From: Acidovorax sp. SCN 68-22
Lineage (GTDB): Bacteria > Pseudomonadota > Gammaproteobacteria > Burkholderiales > Burkholderiaceae_C
Reading direction: 5' to 3'
Assembly (NCBI GenBank): GCA_001724785.1
Contig: MEDL01000007.1
Coordinates: 1-34,575, forward strand
DNA: 34,575 nt
A program made the position numbers and the translations under genes. A model generated the notes under the pieces. That model had not been told where the DNA came from and ran no database searches. It saw only the letters and a list, made by a program, of their open reading frames with translations. Of the stretch, positions 8,299-16,641 are shown one piece after another; the stretch's first letter is position 1; each line of letters starts with the position of its first letter.

Positions 8299-9467
8299 TG
8301 ACGACCAGCCAGTCCGTGGCCTTTGATGCCGAAAAAGAAAATATGGTGCTCGACGCCGTCGAACGCTTTGTGGACCGCGAGATCAAGCCGGTGGCGCAGC
8401 GGCTCGAGCATGCCGACGAATGGCCGGCCGACATTGTGGCCGGCATGCGCGAGATGGGCCTGTTCGGCTGCATCATCCGCGAGGAGTACGGCGGCCTGGG
8501 CCTGTCGGCCAGCACCTATGCCAAGGTGGTGGAGCGCATCGCGCGGGTCTGGATGTCGGTGTCGGGCATCATCAACTCGCACCTCATAATGGCCGCCTGC
8601 GTGCAGCGCAACGGCACCGTGGCGCAGCGCCAGCATTTTTTGCCGCGCTTTGCCAGCGGCGAACTGAGCGGCGGGTTGGCGCTGACCGAGCCCGATTGCG
8701 GCACCGACTTGCAGGCGGTGCGCACGGTGGCGCGCCGCGACGGCGACCATTACGTTATCAACGGCACCAAGACCTGGATATCCAACGGCATCCATGGCCA
8801 GGTCTTTGCCGTGCTGGTCAAGACCGACCCCGAAGCGCAACCGCGCCATCGCGGCATGAGCCTGTTCATCTGCGAGAAGGGCCCGGGCTTCACGTCCACC
8901 AAGAAGCTGGAAAAGCTCGGCTACAAGGGCATCGACAGCGCCGAGCTGGTGTTCGACAACTTTCGCGTGCCGGCCGCCAACTTGGTCGGTGGCGTGGAGG
9001 GACAGGGTTTCAAGCACGTGATGGGCGGACTGGAACTTGGGCGCATCAATGTGGCTGCGCGCGGCGTGGGTGTGGCGCGCGCCTGCCTGGAGGAGTCGGT
9101 AGCCTATGCCCAACTGCGTCGCACCTTCGGCAAGCCGATCTGCGACCACCAGGCGATCCAACTCAAGCTGGCCGACATGGCCACCCGGGCGGAGGCGGCG
9201 CGTCTGCTGGTTGAACAGGCCGCGCGGGCTTATGACGCCGGCCAGCGTTGCGACATGGAAGCCGGCATGGCCAAGCTGTTCGCCAGCGAGGCGGCGGTCG
9301 AGAACTCGATGGAGGCCTTGCGCATCCACGGGGCTTATGGCTACTCGAAGGAAATGAATGTCGAGCGCTACTACCGCGATGCGCCGCTGCTGTGCATCGG
9401 CGAGGGCACCAACGAATTGCAGCGCCTGATCATTTCCGCCCAGCTGGTGGAGCGCAGCCCGATCTGA
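8298..9467 (+). CDS. acyl-CoA dehydrogenase (canonical catalytic Glu)
   Basis: A 389-residue FAD-dependent ACAD of the standard short/medium-chain kind. Motifs are 'EEYGGLGLSAS', 'LALTEPDCGTDLQ', 'NGTKTWISNG', 'RTFGKPICDHQAIQ' and the C-terminal 'GEGTNELQRLII'. The catalytic base there is Glu369. The helix-G position that carries the base in isovaleryl-CoA dehydrogenase is Gly here (LELGRINVA), as expected when the C-terminal Glu is used. Its start overlaps the MmgE/PrpD stop, so the two are probably translated together. The acyl specificity is not readable. Confidence 0.94.
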   Translation: MTTSQSVAFDAEKENMVLDAVERFVDREIKPVAQRLEHADEWPADIVAGMREMGLFGCIIREEYGGLGLSASTYAKVVERIARVWMSVSGIINSHLIMAACVQRNGTVAQRQHFLPRFASGELSGGLALTEPDCGTDLQAVRTVARRDGDHYVINGTKTWISNGIHGQVFAVLVKTDPEAQPRHRGMSLFICEKGPGFTSTKKLEKLGYKGIDSAELVFDNFRVPAANLVGGVEGQGFKHVMGGLELGRINVAARGVGVARACLEESVAYAQLRRTFGKPICDHQAIQLKLADMATRAEAARLLVEQAARAYDAGQRCDMEAGMAKLFASEAAVENSMEALRIHGAYGYSKEMNVERYYRDAPLLCIGEGTNELQRLIISAQLVERSPI

Positions 9468-9514
9468 TGTATCGCCTGGGGCGGCGCCTCAACTCGGCGG
9501 TGAATGAACCCCTC

Positions 9515-9520
9515 GGAGGA
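9515..9520 (+). promoter_or_regulatory. strong Shine-Dalgarno that selects a TTG start
   Basis: GGAGGA ends seven bases before a TTG at 9528-9530 that is in frame with the following ACAD. An ATG at 9504 is also in frame but lies upstream of this site and has no comparable ribosome site of its own. Confidence 0.65.
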
Positions 9521-9527
9521 AAATTTC

Positions 9528-10697
9528 TTGAACAACCTGCTGTCCGCTTTCCGGTTCGCCGCCCTGCCCGCCAGGACGAATTCATTTCGCGCCGAGGTGA
9601 AGGCCTTTCTCCAATCCAGTTTTGAGCCAATGCCCGCCGACATCCGGGCCCGTTCATGGATGGGTTTCAATGCCGCTTTCAGCAAGAAGCTGGCCGCACG
9701 GGGCTGGGTCGGCGTGACCTTGCCGGCGCAATACGGTGGCGCCAGCCTGGACGCCTTCTCGCGCTTCGTGCTGGTGGAAGAACTGCTGGCCGCCGGCGCC
9801 CCGGTTTCCGCGCACTGGATCGCCGACCGCCAGAGCGGGCCCTTGATCCTCAAGTTCGGCACGGAGGCGCAACGCCAGTTCTACCTGCCGAAAATCTGCG
9901 CCGCCGAGGCGTTTTTCTGCATCGGCATGAGTGAGCCCAATGCCGGCTCCGACCTCGCCAGCGTCGGCACGCGGGCCACGCGCTGCCAAATTGACGGTTC
10001 AAGCGGCTGGCGGCTGAACGGCCGCAAGATATGGACCACCAACGCGCAGCACTGCCACTACATGATCGCGCTGGTGCGCTCGTCGGGCGAGCCGCAGGAC
10101 CGGCAAAAAGGCTTGTCGCAGTTCATTGTCGATCTGGCATTGCCCGGCGTGACGGTGCGCCCGATCCGTGACCTGGCGGGTGATGCACATTTTTCCGAAG
10201 TGTTCTTCGACAACGTGCTGCTGACCGACGACGCGTTGATCGGCCATGAAGGCAGCGGCTGGGCGCAAGTCAATGCCGAACTGGCCTTCGAGCGCAGCGG
10301 CCCGGAGCGGGTGTACTCCAGCATCGTGCTGCTGGAGCACTGGATCACCTGCCTGCGCAAGACACCGGCGGTCTCGGTCCATGCCGCCACCATCGGGCGT
10401 TTCGCCACGCACCTGGCCACGCTGCGCAACATGTCGATCGCCGTCACGGCCAAGCTCGTCAACGGGGACAGCCCGTTGGTCGAAGCGGCCCTGGTCAAGG
10501 ACATTGGCACCGAATTCGAGCAGAGCATTCCCTCTGTGATCGAAGCCGCCCTCGCCATGGACCCGGACGCCCTGGTCGATGCCGAGTTGTACCGCGCCGT
10601 GGCTTATGTGAGCCAGATGGCGCCCACCTATTCCCTGCGCGGCGGCACGCGCGAGATCCTGCGCGGCATGATCGCGCGCGGTCTGGGTCTGCGCTGA
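9528..10697 (+). CDS. acyl-CoA dehydrogenase, larger subunit of a predicted heteromeric ACAD
   Basis: With the TTG start favoured by the GGAGGA site, this is a 389-residue ACAD. It shows 'PAQYGGASLDAFSRFVLVEEL', 'IGMSEPNAGSDLASV' and 'NGRKIWTTNAQHCHYMI', the flavin-binding core. The C-terminal catalytic Glu of ordinary ACADs is replaced (RGGTREILRG), while 'ELAFERSGPER' offers a Glu at the helix-G position. This layout is typical of the alpha partner in bacterial heterotetrameric ACADs, known from steroid side-chain oxidation (FadE/ChsE pairs). A shorter ACAD-like gene follows after 15 bases, as in those pairs. The partner assignment is inferred from order and residue pattern. Confidence 0.88.
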   Translation: MNNLLSAFRFAALPARTNSFRAEVKAFLQSSFEPMPADIRARSWMGFNAAFSKKLAARGWVGVTLPAQYGGASLDAFSRFVLVEELLAAGAPVSAHWIADRQSGPLILKFGTEAQRQFYLPKICAAEAFFCIGMSEPNAGSDLASVGTRATRCQIDGSSGWRLNGRKIWTTNAQHCHYMIALVRSSGEPQDRQKGLSQFIVDLALPGVTVRPIRDLAGDAHFSEVFFDNVLLTDDALIGHEGSGWAQVNAELAFERSGPERVYSSIVLLEHWITCLRKTPAVSVHAATIGRFATHLATLRNMSIAVTAKLVNGDSPLVEAALVKDIGTEFEQSIPSVIEAALAMDPDALVDAELYRAVAYVSQMAPTYSLRGGTREILRGMIARGLGLR

Positions 10698-10712
10698 AAA
10701 AGAAAGCATTCC

Positions 10713-11690
10713 ATGTTTGCACAAGCGATTGAAGATATCCTCCAGGACCAGTGCACGCCCGCCGTGGTGCGCGCGATTGAAGCGGGCGGCTCGCCGCTTA
10801 AGCTGTGGCAGGCGCTGCAAGGTGCCGGCTTCCTCGAACTGCTGGCGTCCGAGGACGCTGGCGGTGCCGGCCTCCCGCGGGCCGATCTGTTCCCGATACT
10901 GTGCAGCTTCGGCCGCTACACGGTGCCGGTGCCGGTGGCGCAGACGATTGTGGCGCGAGCGCTGCTGGGGTCGCAGTTTGCGATGCCCAGCGGCATGATT
11001 ACGCTGGGCGCTGCGTTGCGGCGCGAGGCCGGTGGCGCTATCGTGTGCTCTTTCACACCTTACGGCATGCTGGCGGATTTCGTGCTGGCCCAAGATGGTG
11101 ATGCCTTGTTGCTGCTGCACTGCGCAGCGGCGCAGCGTGAAGCAAGCGGCGTGCACGGGAGCCTGACGGCCACCCTGCGCTGGTCCGATGCGCGCGTCGC
11201 GACGCACGTGCCCGGCGCTGGCCCGCTGCTGCCGACGTTCGCGGCGGCCTTGCACGCCGCCGTGCTCAGCGGGGCCATGACCCGTGTGTTCGAAATGACA
11301 CTGAAACACTGCAATGACCGCATCCAGTTCGGCAAAACCCTGGGCAAGTTCCAGGCGGTGCAGCACCAGTTGAGCGTCATGGCCGAACATGTGGCTGCTG
11401 CCTCGATGGCAGCCGAAGCGGCCTTCCACACCGACGCTGCGGCACCGTCCCTGCTCGCCGCAGCGATGGCCAAGTCCCGCACCAGTGAGGCGGCGGTTCT
11501 GGTCGCCTCCATCGCGCATGCACTGCACGGCGCTATCGGTATTGCGGAAGAATACGACCTGCAATTGCTGACCCGGCGCCTGCACGAGTGGCGCATGGCG
11601 CATGGCTCGGAGGCGCACTGGAATGTGTTGATCGGCCAGCGCGTGCTTTCTGCCGATGTGTCCATCGTTGATTTTGTGCGGTCTGTTTAG
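10713..11690 (+). CDS. short acyl-CoA dehydrogenase-like protein, predicted non-catalytic partner subunit
   Basis: A 325-residue protein with a worn ACAD layout. An N-terminal helical part ends in 'LLASEDAGGAGLPRADLFPIL', the middle domain is reduced, and the C-terminal part holds 'RIQFGKTLGKFQAVQHQLSVMAEHV', the helix that contacts FAD across the dimer. The flavin-site motifs TEPxxGSD and NGxKxWI are missing, and neither known catalytic Glu position carries Glu. Length and degeneration fit the beta subunit of a heterotetrameric ACAD paired with the gene just upstream. It is the last gene of the plus-strand run and converges with the LysR gene 66 bases later. Confidence 0.85.
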   Translation: MFAQAIEDILQDQCTPAVVRAIEAGGSPLKLWQALQGAGFLELLASEDAGGAGLPRADLFPILCSFGRYTVPVPVAQTIVARALLGSQFAMPSGMITLGAALRREAGGAIVCSFTPYGMLADFVLAQDGDALLLLHCAAAQREASGVHGSLTATLRWSDARVATHVPGAGPLLPTFAAALHAAVLSGAMTRVFEMTLKHCNDRIQFGKTLGKFQAVQHQLSVMAEHVAAASMAAEAAFHTDAAAPSLLAAAMAKSRTSEAAVLVASIAHALHGAIGIAEEYDLQLLTRRLHEWRMAHGSEAHWNVLIGQRVLSADVSIVDFVRSV

Positions 11691-11756
11691 CCGCCGCTTT
11701 TGTGCCCACGATCAGCGGCGAAGTGATCGACACCCGGGGCTTGCAACAGTTTCGGT

Positions 11757-12668
11757 TCATCGATCCGGCTGTTGCGCTAACGACTTGCCCCCGCCAAGCG
11801 CTTCACTGAAGAAGTCGATGAAGGTTCTCAGCTTGGGTGTCACGTACTGCCGATTCGTGTAAACCGCATACAGCGTGAAAGGGGGCACCGTGTAGGTCGG
11901 CAGCACGCGCGCGAGGCAGCCCGCGGCCAGATCGTCGTCGACCGTCCATTCGGGGAGGAACGCCATGCCCATGCCGGCGTGCATCGCGTGATAGGTGAGC
12001 GTGCTGTCGTCCGAGCGCATCACCGCATTCAGCTTGATCCGCGCCTTGCCGGCAGGTCCCTGCATTTCGAGGCCATCGAGGTTCACGTAGTTGGGTACCA
12101 CGGCGCTGCACCTGACCAGATCGGAGGGCCTGCGCGGAGAGCCTTCGCGCTTCAGGTAAGCCGGGGTTGCGACCAGGTGGAACTGCACGGGACAAATCGG
12201 CCGTGCAATCAGCGCCGGGGACAGTTCGCGCGTGGCGCGCAGCGCGAGGTCGTAGCCGTCGGCGACCAGGTCGATCTTGCGGTTCTCCAGTCGCATGTCG
12301 ACCAGCACCTCCGGATAGGTGTTGCGGTAGGCCGCCAGTACGCTGGCGAAATGCCGGTTTGCACACCAGACGGGCGCGCTGATTTTCAATTGTCCGCGTG
12401 GTGCCTGCGCGCTTTGCCGAAGCGCCGCTTCGGCAGCCTGCAGCGTGTCGAGCGCCTCGCGGCATTGTGCGTAGTACATCGCGCCGGCCTCCGTCAGGCT
12501 GAGCTTGCGGCTGGTCCTGTGCAGCAACCTCGCACCGAGGTCTCGTTCGAGCTGGGCGACATGCTTGCTGGCCATCGGAGCGGACATGGTGAGGCGCGCC
12601 GCGGCGCGGGAAAAGCTGCCAGCCTCGACCACTTCCCTGAAAACGCGAAGGCTGGTCAGACGATCCAT
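11757..12668 (-). CDS. LysR-family transcriptional regulator
   Basis: A 303-residue LysR-type regulator. Residues 1-60 hold the winged helix-turn-helix (FREVVEAGSFSRAAARLTMSAPMASKHVAQLE, given here by its key residues across about 10-40). The effector-binding domain starts near residue 90 (GQLKISAPVWCANRHF) and resembles the CrgA/DmlR-like branch. It is divergent from the CDGSH-protein and dioxygenase genes, with a 189-base AT-rich region between, so it probably controls them and itself. The effector is unknown. It converges with the last ACAD gene. Confidence 0.94.
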   Translation of the reverse strand: MDRLTSLRVFREVVEAGSFSRAAARLTMSAPMASKHVAQLERDLGARLLHRTSRKLSLTEAGAMYYAQCREALDTLQAAEAALRQSAQAPRGQLKISAPVWCANRHFASVLAAYRNTYPEVLVDMRLENRKIDLVADGYDLALRATRELSPALIARPICPVQFHLVATPAYLKREGSPRRPSDLVRCSAVVPNYVNLDGLEMQGPAGKARIKLNAVMRSDDSTLTYHAMHAGMGMAFLPEWTVDDDLAAGCLARVLPTYTVPPFTLYAVYTNRQYVTPKLRTFIDFFSEALGGGKSLAQQPDR

Positions 12669-12857
12669 TTATGGTTTCTTGTGAGGAAATGATGTGTTAA
12701 TAATCCAGCTATTGATTAACCAAAATTAAACATTAAGCTATTCCTCATGGTCAGTCGGGTAGACATCCAGTCTCAAAGAGGCTGCCCATCAGCCGCGCTT
12801 TCGTTGATGCCTTCAACCAATGCCGTATCACTTCTTAATCATCCTCAGGAGCTCAAC
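12669..12857. promoter_or_regulatory. divergent control region with nested inverted repeats
   Basis: This AT-rich gap separates the LysR gene from the CDGSH gene. It contains GTTAAT (12696-12701) and ATTAAC (12715-12720), perfect six-base arms 13 bases apart. Outside them lie TGAGGAA (12682-12688) and TTCCTCA (12741-12747), perfect seven-base arms. The inner repeat is of the size a LysR-type dimer would bind; that role is inferred. A Shine-Dalgarno AGGAG at 12847-12851 precedes the CDGSH start. An upstream in-frame ATG at 12747 has no family-like protein after it. Confidence 0.5.
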
Positions 12858-13097
12858 ATGAGTAAGCCGCATATCGCCGCCACCACGCCGTTCGCAATCG
12901 ACGTGGAAAAAGGCAAGGACTACTACTGGTGTGCCTGCGGTCTCAGCAAATCGCAGCCGTTCTGCGACGGCAGCCACAAGGGCGGCGAGTTCGTGCCGAC
13001 CAACTACAGCGCCGACGAAAGCAAGACTGTCTATTTTTGCGGCTGCAAGCAAAGCAAGAACGGCGCGCTTTGCGACGGCACGCATAAAGCTCTGTAA
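12858..13097 (+). CDS. double CDGSH iron-sulfur domain protein
   Basis: A 79-residue small protein with two CDGSH-type [2Fe-2S] motifs: 'CACGLSKSQPFCDGSH' in the first half and 'CGCKQSKNGALCDGTH' in the second. Each has the three-Cys, one-His ligand set. Such proteins bind redox-active or labile 2Fe-2S clusters. Bacterial double-CDGSH forms are known, but their roles are mostly undefined. ATG 12858 is chosen because AGGAG lies seven bases upstream and the family sequence begins there. It lies nine bases before the dioxygenase gene, so it may give or receive electrons for, or protect, that enzyme (inference). Confidence 0.92.
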   Translation: MSKPHIAATTPFAIDVEKGKDYYWCACGLSKSQPFCDGSHKGGEFVPTNYSADESKTVYFCGCKQSKNGALCDGTHKAL

Positions 13098-13106
13098 GAG
13101 CGGACC

Positions 13107-13934
13107 ATGCCCGTGACAACGGAGCGATTGCCGACCTACTTCATCTCACACGGCGGTGGGCCCTGGCGATACATGATGGCGCAGTCCAACGGCATGTACG
13201 ACCGTCTGGCGCAGTCCCTGCGGGACATGCCGCGCCAGCTCGGCGAGCGACCGAAGGCGGTGCTCGTGATCTCCGCCCATTGGGAGGAGCGCGAGTTCAC
13301 CGTGATGGCCGCCGAACGGCCTCCCATGGTTTACGACTACGCTGGCTTCCCCGAGCATACCTACCATGTCCAGTACCTGGCTCCGGGCCTGCCAGCGCTG
13401 GCCGAGCAGGCGCGGCAGTTGATCCAGAGCGCAGGGTTCTCGGCGCGGCTCGATGCCCAGCGCGGGTTCGATCACGGCAGCTTCGCGCCGCTGGTGGTGA
13501 TGTACCCGCTGGCCGATGTGCCGGTCGTGCAACTGTCACTGCGCGCGGGCTATGACCCGGCAGAGCATTTGGCCGTCGGCCGTGCCCTGGCGCCGCTGCG
13601 CGAGCAGGGCGTGCTGATCGTCGGCAGCGGGCTGAGCTACGACAACACGCGCCGCATGGGGCCGTCCGCCGCAGGGCCGTCAATGCAATTCGACGACTGG
13701 CTGCAGCAGACCTTGATCACCACCGAGCCGCACCAGCGTGAGCAGCGGCTGATCGACTGGCAAGACGCGCCGGCCGCCCGCGTGGCCCATCCGCAAGAAG
13801 ACCATCTGCTGCCCCTGATGGTGGCGGTGGGTGCCGCCGGGCATGATGAAACCGTGTGCGTGTACCACGAGGAAGGCTTCTTTGGCGGCGTCACCGTCTC
13901 CAGCTTCAGGTTCGGCCAGGAAGGCGGGGTCTGA
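13107..13934 (+). CDS. DODA-type extradiol dioxygenase family protein
   Basis: A 275-residue class III extradiol ring-cleavage family protein of the 4,5-DOPA dioxygenase (YgiD-like) type. Likely metal or catalytic residues are His15 (ISHGGGP), His58 (ISAHWEE) and His123 (FDHGSF), with 'VGSGLSYDN' further on. These enzymes use a divalent metal to open catechol-like rings, but many YgiD-like proteins have unproven substrates. It forms a two-gene operon with the CDGSH protein under a divergent LysR gene. The link to the CoA-ester genes around it is only positional. Confidence 0.9.
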   Translation: MPVTTERLPTYFISHGGGPWRYMMAQSNGMYDRLAQSLRDMPRQLGERPKAVLVISAHWEEREFTVMAAERPPMVYDYAGFPEHTYHVQYLAPGLPALAEQARQLIQSAGFSARLDAQRGFDHGSFAPLVVMYPLADVPVVQLSLRAGYDPAEHLAVGRALAPLREQGVLIVGSGLSYDNTRRMGPSAAGPSMQFDDWLQQTLITTEPHQREQRLIDWQDAPAARVAHPQEDHLLPLMVAVGAAGHDETVCVYHEEGFFGGVTVSSFRFGQEGGV

Positions 13935-14045
13935 GTGGCGGTGGCTTGCTGGGCCGGTAGGCGCTTGTCGCCGGAGGGGTGTTGCCGGTTACCCTCGCGG
14001 CAGGTGTACAGCAACAAACGATGAAGTGCGAAGACGGAGAACCGC

Positions 14046-14516
14046 ATGACAAGTTATCTCAGCCATCAGCGCCGTGGCGCTCGCCCACAAACGACGCCAA
14101 GCGACCCGCACACGCAGCTTGAACAGAATGCGCCGGTAGAACTGCAAGAGCTGGTTTTCGAGAGGGGGCAGTCCCTGGGCAGCGTGGAAGTTGGTCCGAG
14201 CCAGGTGTCTGTTCCCGGAGCGCGTGCCTTTTATTTACCGCGATGCGGATGCCAGTCCTTCGGCGCCTTCATGTTCGGCAAGGAGTTCGCCCACATCCAC
14301 CCGCCCAGTGACGGCAGTCTGCACATGACCTTGCCGCCCGAGATCGTTCCCCAGGTCATCGAAAACGGCTGGGCGGAGTTGCATCCGCTGGCGGGTCAAT
14401 ATGGCCTGCCCGGGAACATCGTGATGGTCTATGGGCCGCGTGACGACGAGGAACTGCAGGTGGTTTGCGATTTGCTGACGGCGTCGCATACTGCGGCGAC
14501 ATCGTCAGAGGCGTGA
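14046..14516 (+). CDS. luciferase-domain (DUF5519-like) protein
   Basis: A 156-residue protein whose second half reads 'EFAHIHPPSDGSLHMTLPPE', then 'ENGWAELHPLAGQYGLPGN' and 'MVYGPRDDEELQVV'. This order matches the small domain named for plant/dinoflagellate-like luciferase similarity (DUF5519 type). No enzymatic role is established for bacterial members and none is assigned here. A GGAG lies a few bases before the ATG. The first 45 residues are low-complexity and may be disordered. It stands between the dioxygenase gene and a hairpin, with a 111-base gap upstream that holds nothing recognisable. Confidence 0.75.
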   Translation: MTSYLSHQRRGARPQTTPSDPHTQLEQNAPVELQELVFERGQSLGSVEVGPSQVSVPGARAFYLPRCGCQSFGAFMFGKEFAHIHPPSDGSLHMTLPPEIVPQVIENGWAELHPLAGQYGLPGNIVMVYGPRDDEELQVVCDLLTASHTAATSSEA

Positions 14517-14531
14517 AAAATCCGGGGCCAC

Positions 14532-14553
14532 ATCCTGCCCGTCAGGGCAGGAT
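14532..14553. terminator. hairpin between convergent genes
   Basis: ATCCTGCCC and GGGCAGGAT form a perfect nine-base stem with a GTCA loop in the 54-base gap between two convergent genes. There is no T-run on either side, so it is a likely but not textbook bidirectional terminator. Confidence 0.6.
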
Positions 14554-14570
14554 ATGGCGCACAACCAGGC

Positions 14571-16541
14571 TCAAGCTTTTGCAAGTTTGCCCTGCAGCTC
14601 GGCCACCGTTTCCGGGTTGACCAGCGACGACAAGTCGCCCGGACTGTCGCCCTTGTACAACGCCCGCACCACGCGGCGCATGATCTTCATGTTGCGCGTC
14701 TTGGGCAGGTCGCTGACCAGCAGCACCTGCCGGGGGCGGTAGGAGGCGCCCATGCCATGGACGACCGCCTGCGACAGTTCGGCCTTCAGCGCCGCGTCCG
14801 CCGCCACGCCGGGCATCGGCACGCAGACGCAGACGATGGCCGAGCCCTTGATCTCGTCGGGCACGCCGATCACCGCCGCCTCTGACACCTTGCCGGTGCC
14901 GGTGAGCAGGGTTTCGATCTCCGACGGGCCGGTGCGCTTGCCTGAGACCTTAATCGTGTCGTCGCTGCGTCCGAGGATGTAGAACAGGCCGTCCGCATCG
15001 CGCATCGCAAAGTCGCCATGCACCCAGACGCCCGCAATGGTGCGCCAGTAGCTGTCGAGGTAGCGTTCGTCGTCGCGCCACAGGCTCTTGGTGAAGCCGA
15101 TGTTGGGGTTGCGCAGCACCAGCTCGCCGACCTGGCCCGCGCCGACCGGCTCGCCGCTTTCATCGACGATGTCAACCCCGGCGCCGAGCCCGCGCGCGCC
15201 GAACGAGCCTGGCCGCAAGGGATGGTGCAGGGTGCCGGTGAAGTTGCAGCCGCCCACCTCGGTGCCGCCGACGATGTTGAGGAACGGCAATTTCTCTTTG
15301 CAGATGTGCTTGAAGAACCAGCGCCAGGGCGCCTCGGTCCAGGCCTCGCCGCCGGAGCAGGTGATGCGCAGCGAAGACAAGTCGTAGCGCTGGACTTCTT
15401 CGTCGCCGTAGCGCATCAGGCTGCGGATCAGCGTGGGCGCGACACCCAGGTAGGTGACTTTGTGATCTTGCACCAGGCGCCAGAAGCGGCCCGTGTCGGG
15501 GAAGTCGGGCGTGCCTTCGGCCACCAGCAGGCTGCCGCCGAAATAGCTCGGAATGCAGGCGCACATGGCGCCCACCATCCAGCCCATGTCGCTCATGAAG
15601 AAGAAACGGTCGCTCGACTTGAAATCGGCACAGATGTGCATGTCGCGCGTGACCATCGAGCCCAGGAAGCCGACGTGCGTCCAGACGCAGCCCTTGGGCT
15701 TGCCGGTGGTGCCAGAGGTGTAGAGCAGCACGGCAGGCGCGTCGGCGGCCATCTCGGCGGTCGGCATGTCGTGAGGCTGGCCGGCGACCAGGCTGGCCCA
15801 GTCGTGGTCGCGTCCCGGCGTCATCGGGCAGGGGGCGGCGTCGCCCAGGTGGCGCAGCACCACCACGTGCTGCACGCTGGGCACCTCGGCAAGTGCTTCG
15901 TCCAGCACCGACTTCATTACGCCGGGCGTGCCGCGCCGCCAGGTGCCGTCCACCGTCAGCACCGCCTTGGCCTCGCCGTCGTTCAGGCGGGCGACAATGG
16001 GCTGCGGCCCGAAGCCGGAGAACAGCGGCATCAACACGGCGCCAATTTTCAGTACGGCAAAGAATGCGACAAAGGTCTCCGGCAGATTGGGCAGGTACAG
16101 GCCGACCCGGTCGCCCTGGCCGATGCCCAGCGACTGCAGCGCTCCGGCCAGGCGGCAGACTTCGGCGTCAAATTCGCGGTAGCTCAAGGACTTGCGGTTT
16201 TTCGGGTCTTCGCCCTCCCACACCAGGAAAGGCTGGTCCCACACCGGCGTTCCGCGGTGCCGTTCCAGGCAGTTCAGCACGATGTTGGTGGTGCCGCCGA
16301 TGCACCAGCGTGCCCATTCGATGCCGCGCGAGGTGTCAAGCATCTGCGTGTAGGGCTGGTAGAAGCGGAAGTCGCAGAACTCGAACACCTCTTGCATCAG
16401 CCAGGCCGGATCGGCGTCGGCACGGGCACTCAAGTTTTCGAAGTCGGACTCGCCCACTTTGTGCAAAAAAGCGGTCAGGTTGGACTGCGCCATCAGTTCA
16501 GGGGAAGGCGCCCAATCAAACGGTTGTTTGGTAGAATTCAT
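14571..16541 (-). CDS. AMP-forming acyl-CoA synthetase (acetyl/acetoacetyl-CoA synthetase-like)
   Basis: A 656-residue ANL-superfamily ligase that activates a carboxylic acid with ATP and CoA. The P-loop is 'YTSGTTGKPKG'. A 'GGTEVGGCNF' A5-type motif, 'WVHGDFAMRD' and 'GRSDDTIKVSGKRTGPSEIE' follow. The C-terminal catalytic lysine is in 'TRNMKIMRR'. The long N-terminal lead (about 110 residues before 'PFLVWEGEDP') is like acetyl- and acetoacetyl-CoA synthetases rather than fatty-acyl ligases. The gene is divergent from the nitroreductase with about 100 bases between. It differs clearly from the ligase at 17373-19010 and the AacS at 30524-32506, so its substrate is probably another short acid. 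Confidence 0.9.
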   Translation of the reverse strand: MNSTKQPFDWAPSPELMAQSNLTAFLHKVGESDFENLSARADADPAWLMQEVFEFCDFRFYQPYTQMLDTSRGIEWARWCIGGTTNIVLNCLERHRGTPVWDQPFLVWEGEDPKNRKSLSYREFDAEVCRLAGALQSLGIGQGDRVGLYLPNLPETFVAFFAVLKIGAVLMPLFSGFGPQPIVARLNDGEAKAVLTVDGTWRRGTPGVMKSVLDEALAEVPSVQHVVVLRHLGDAAPCPMTPGRDHDWASLVAGQPHDMPTAEMAADAPAVLLYTSGTTGKPKGCVWTHVGFLGSMVTRDMHICADFKSSDRFFFMSDMGWMVGAMCACIPSYFGGSLLVAEGTPDFPDTGRFWRLVQDHKVTYLGVAPTLIRSLMRYGDEEVQRYDLSSLRITCSGGEAWTEAPWRWFFKHICKEKLPFLNIVGGTEVGGCNFTGTLHHPLRPGSFGARGLGAGVDIVDESGEPVGAGQVGELVLRNPNIGFTKSLWRDDERYLDSYWRTIAGVWVHGDFAMRDADGLFYILGRSDDTIKVSGKRTGPSEIETLLTGTGKVSEAAVIGVPDEIKGSAIVCVCVPMPGVAADAALKAELSQAVVHGMGASYRPRQVLLVSDLPKTRNMKIMRRVVRALYKGDSPGDLSSLVNPETVAELQGKLAKA

Positions 16542-16641
16542 GTGGCAATCCTATCCGAACGTCGTATTGGAGTCCAGCGGTGCAGTCTCACCGCGTCGTT
16601 TCTTCTCCGCAGCTCTACGTAGTCAGAAAGGCGGTCTATCC

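Noticed and set aside
12747-12857. Upstream extension of the CDGSH protein from ATG 12747
   Set aside because: The added 37 residues have no family resemblance. AGGAG sits right before ATG 12858, and the extension would cover the likely control region.
15018-16622. 534-codon plus-strand open frame opposite the acyl-CoA synthetase
   Set aside because: The minus strand carries all ANL ligase motifs; the opposite frame has only low-complexity Gly/His/Ala/Gln-rich sequence.
16459-16641. Longer N-terminus of the nitroreductase
   Set aside because: It would run through the divergent ligase start. The family sequence and a ribosome site both begin at GTG 16642.
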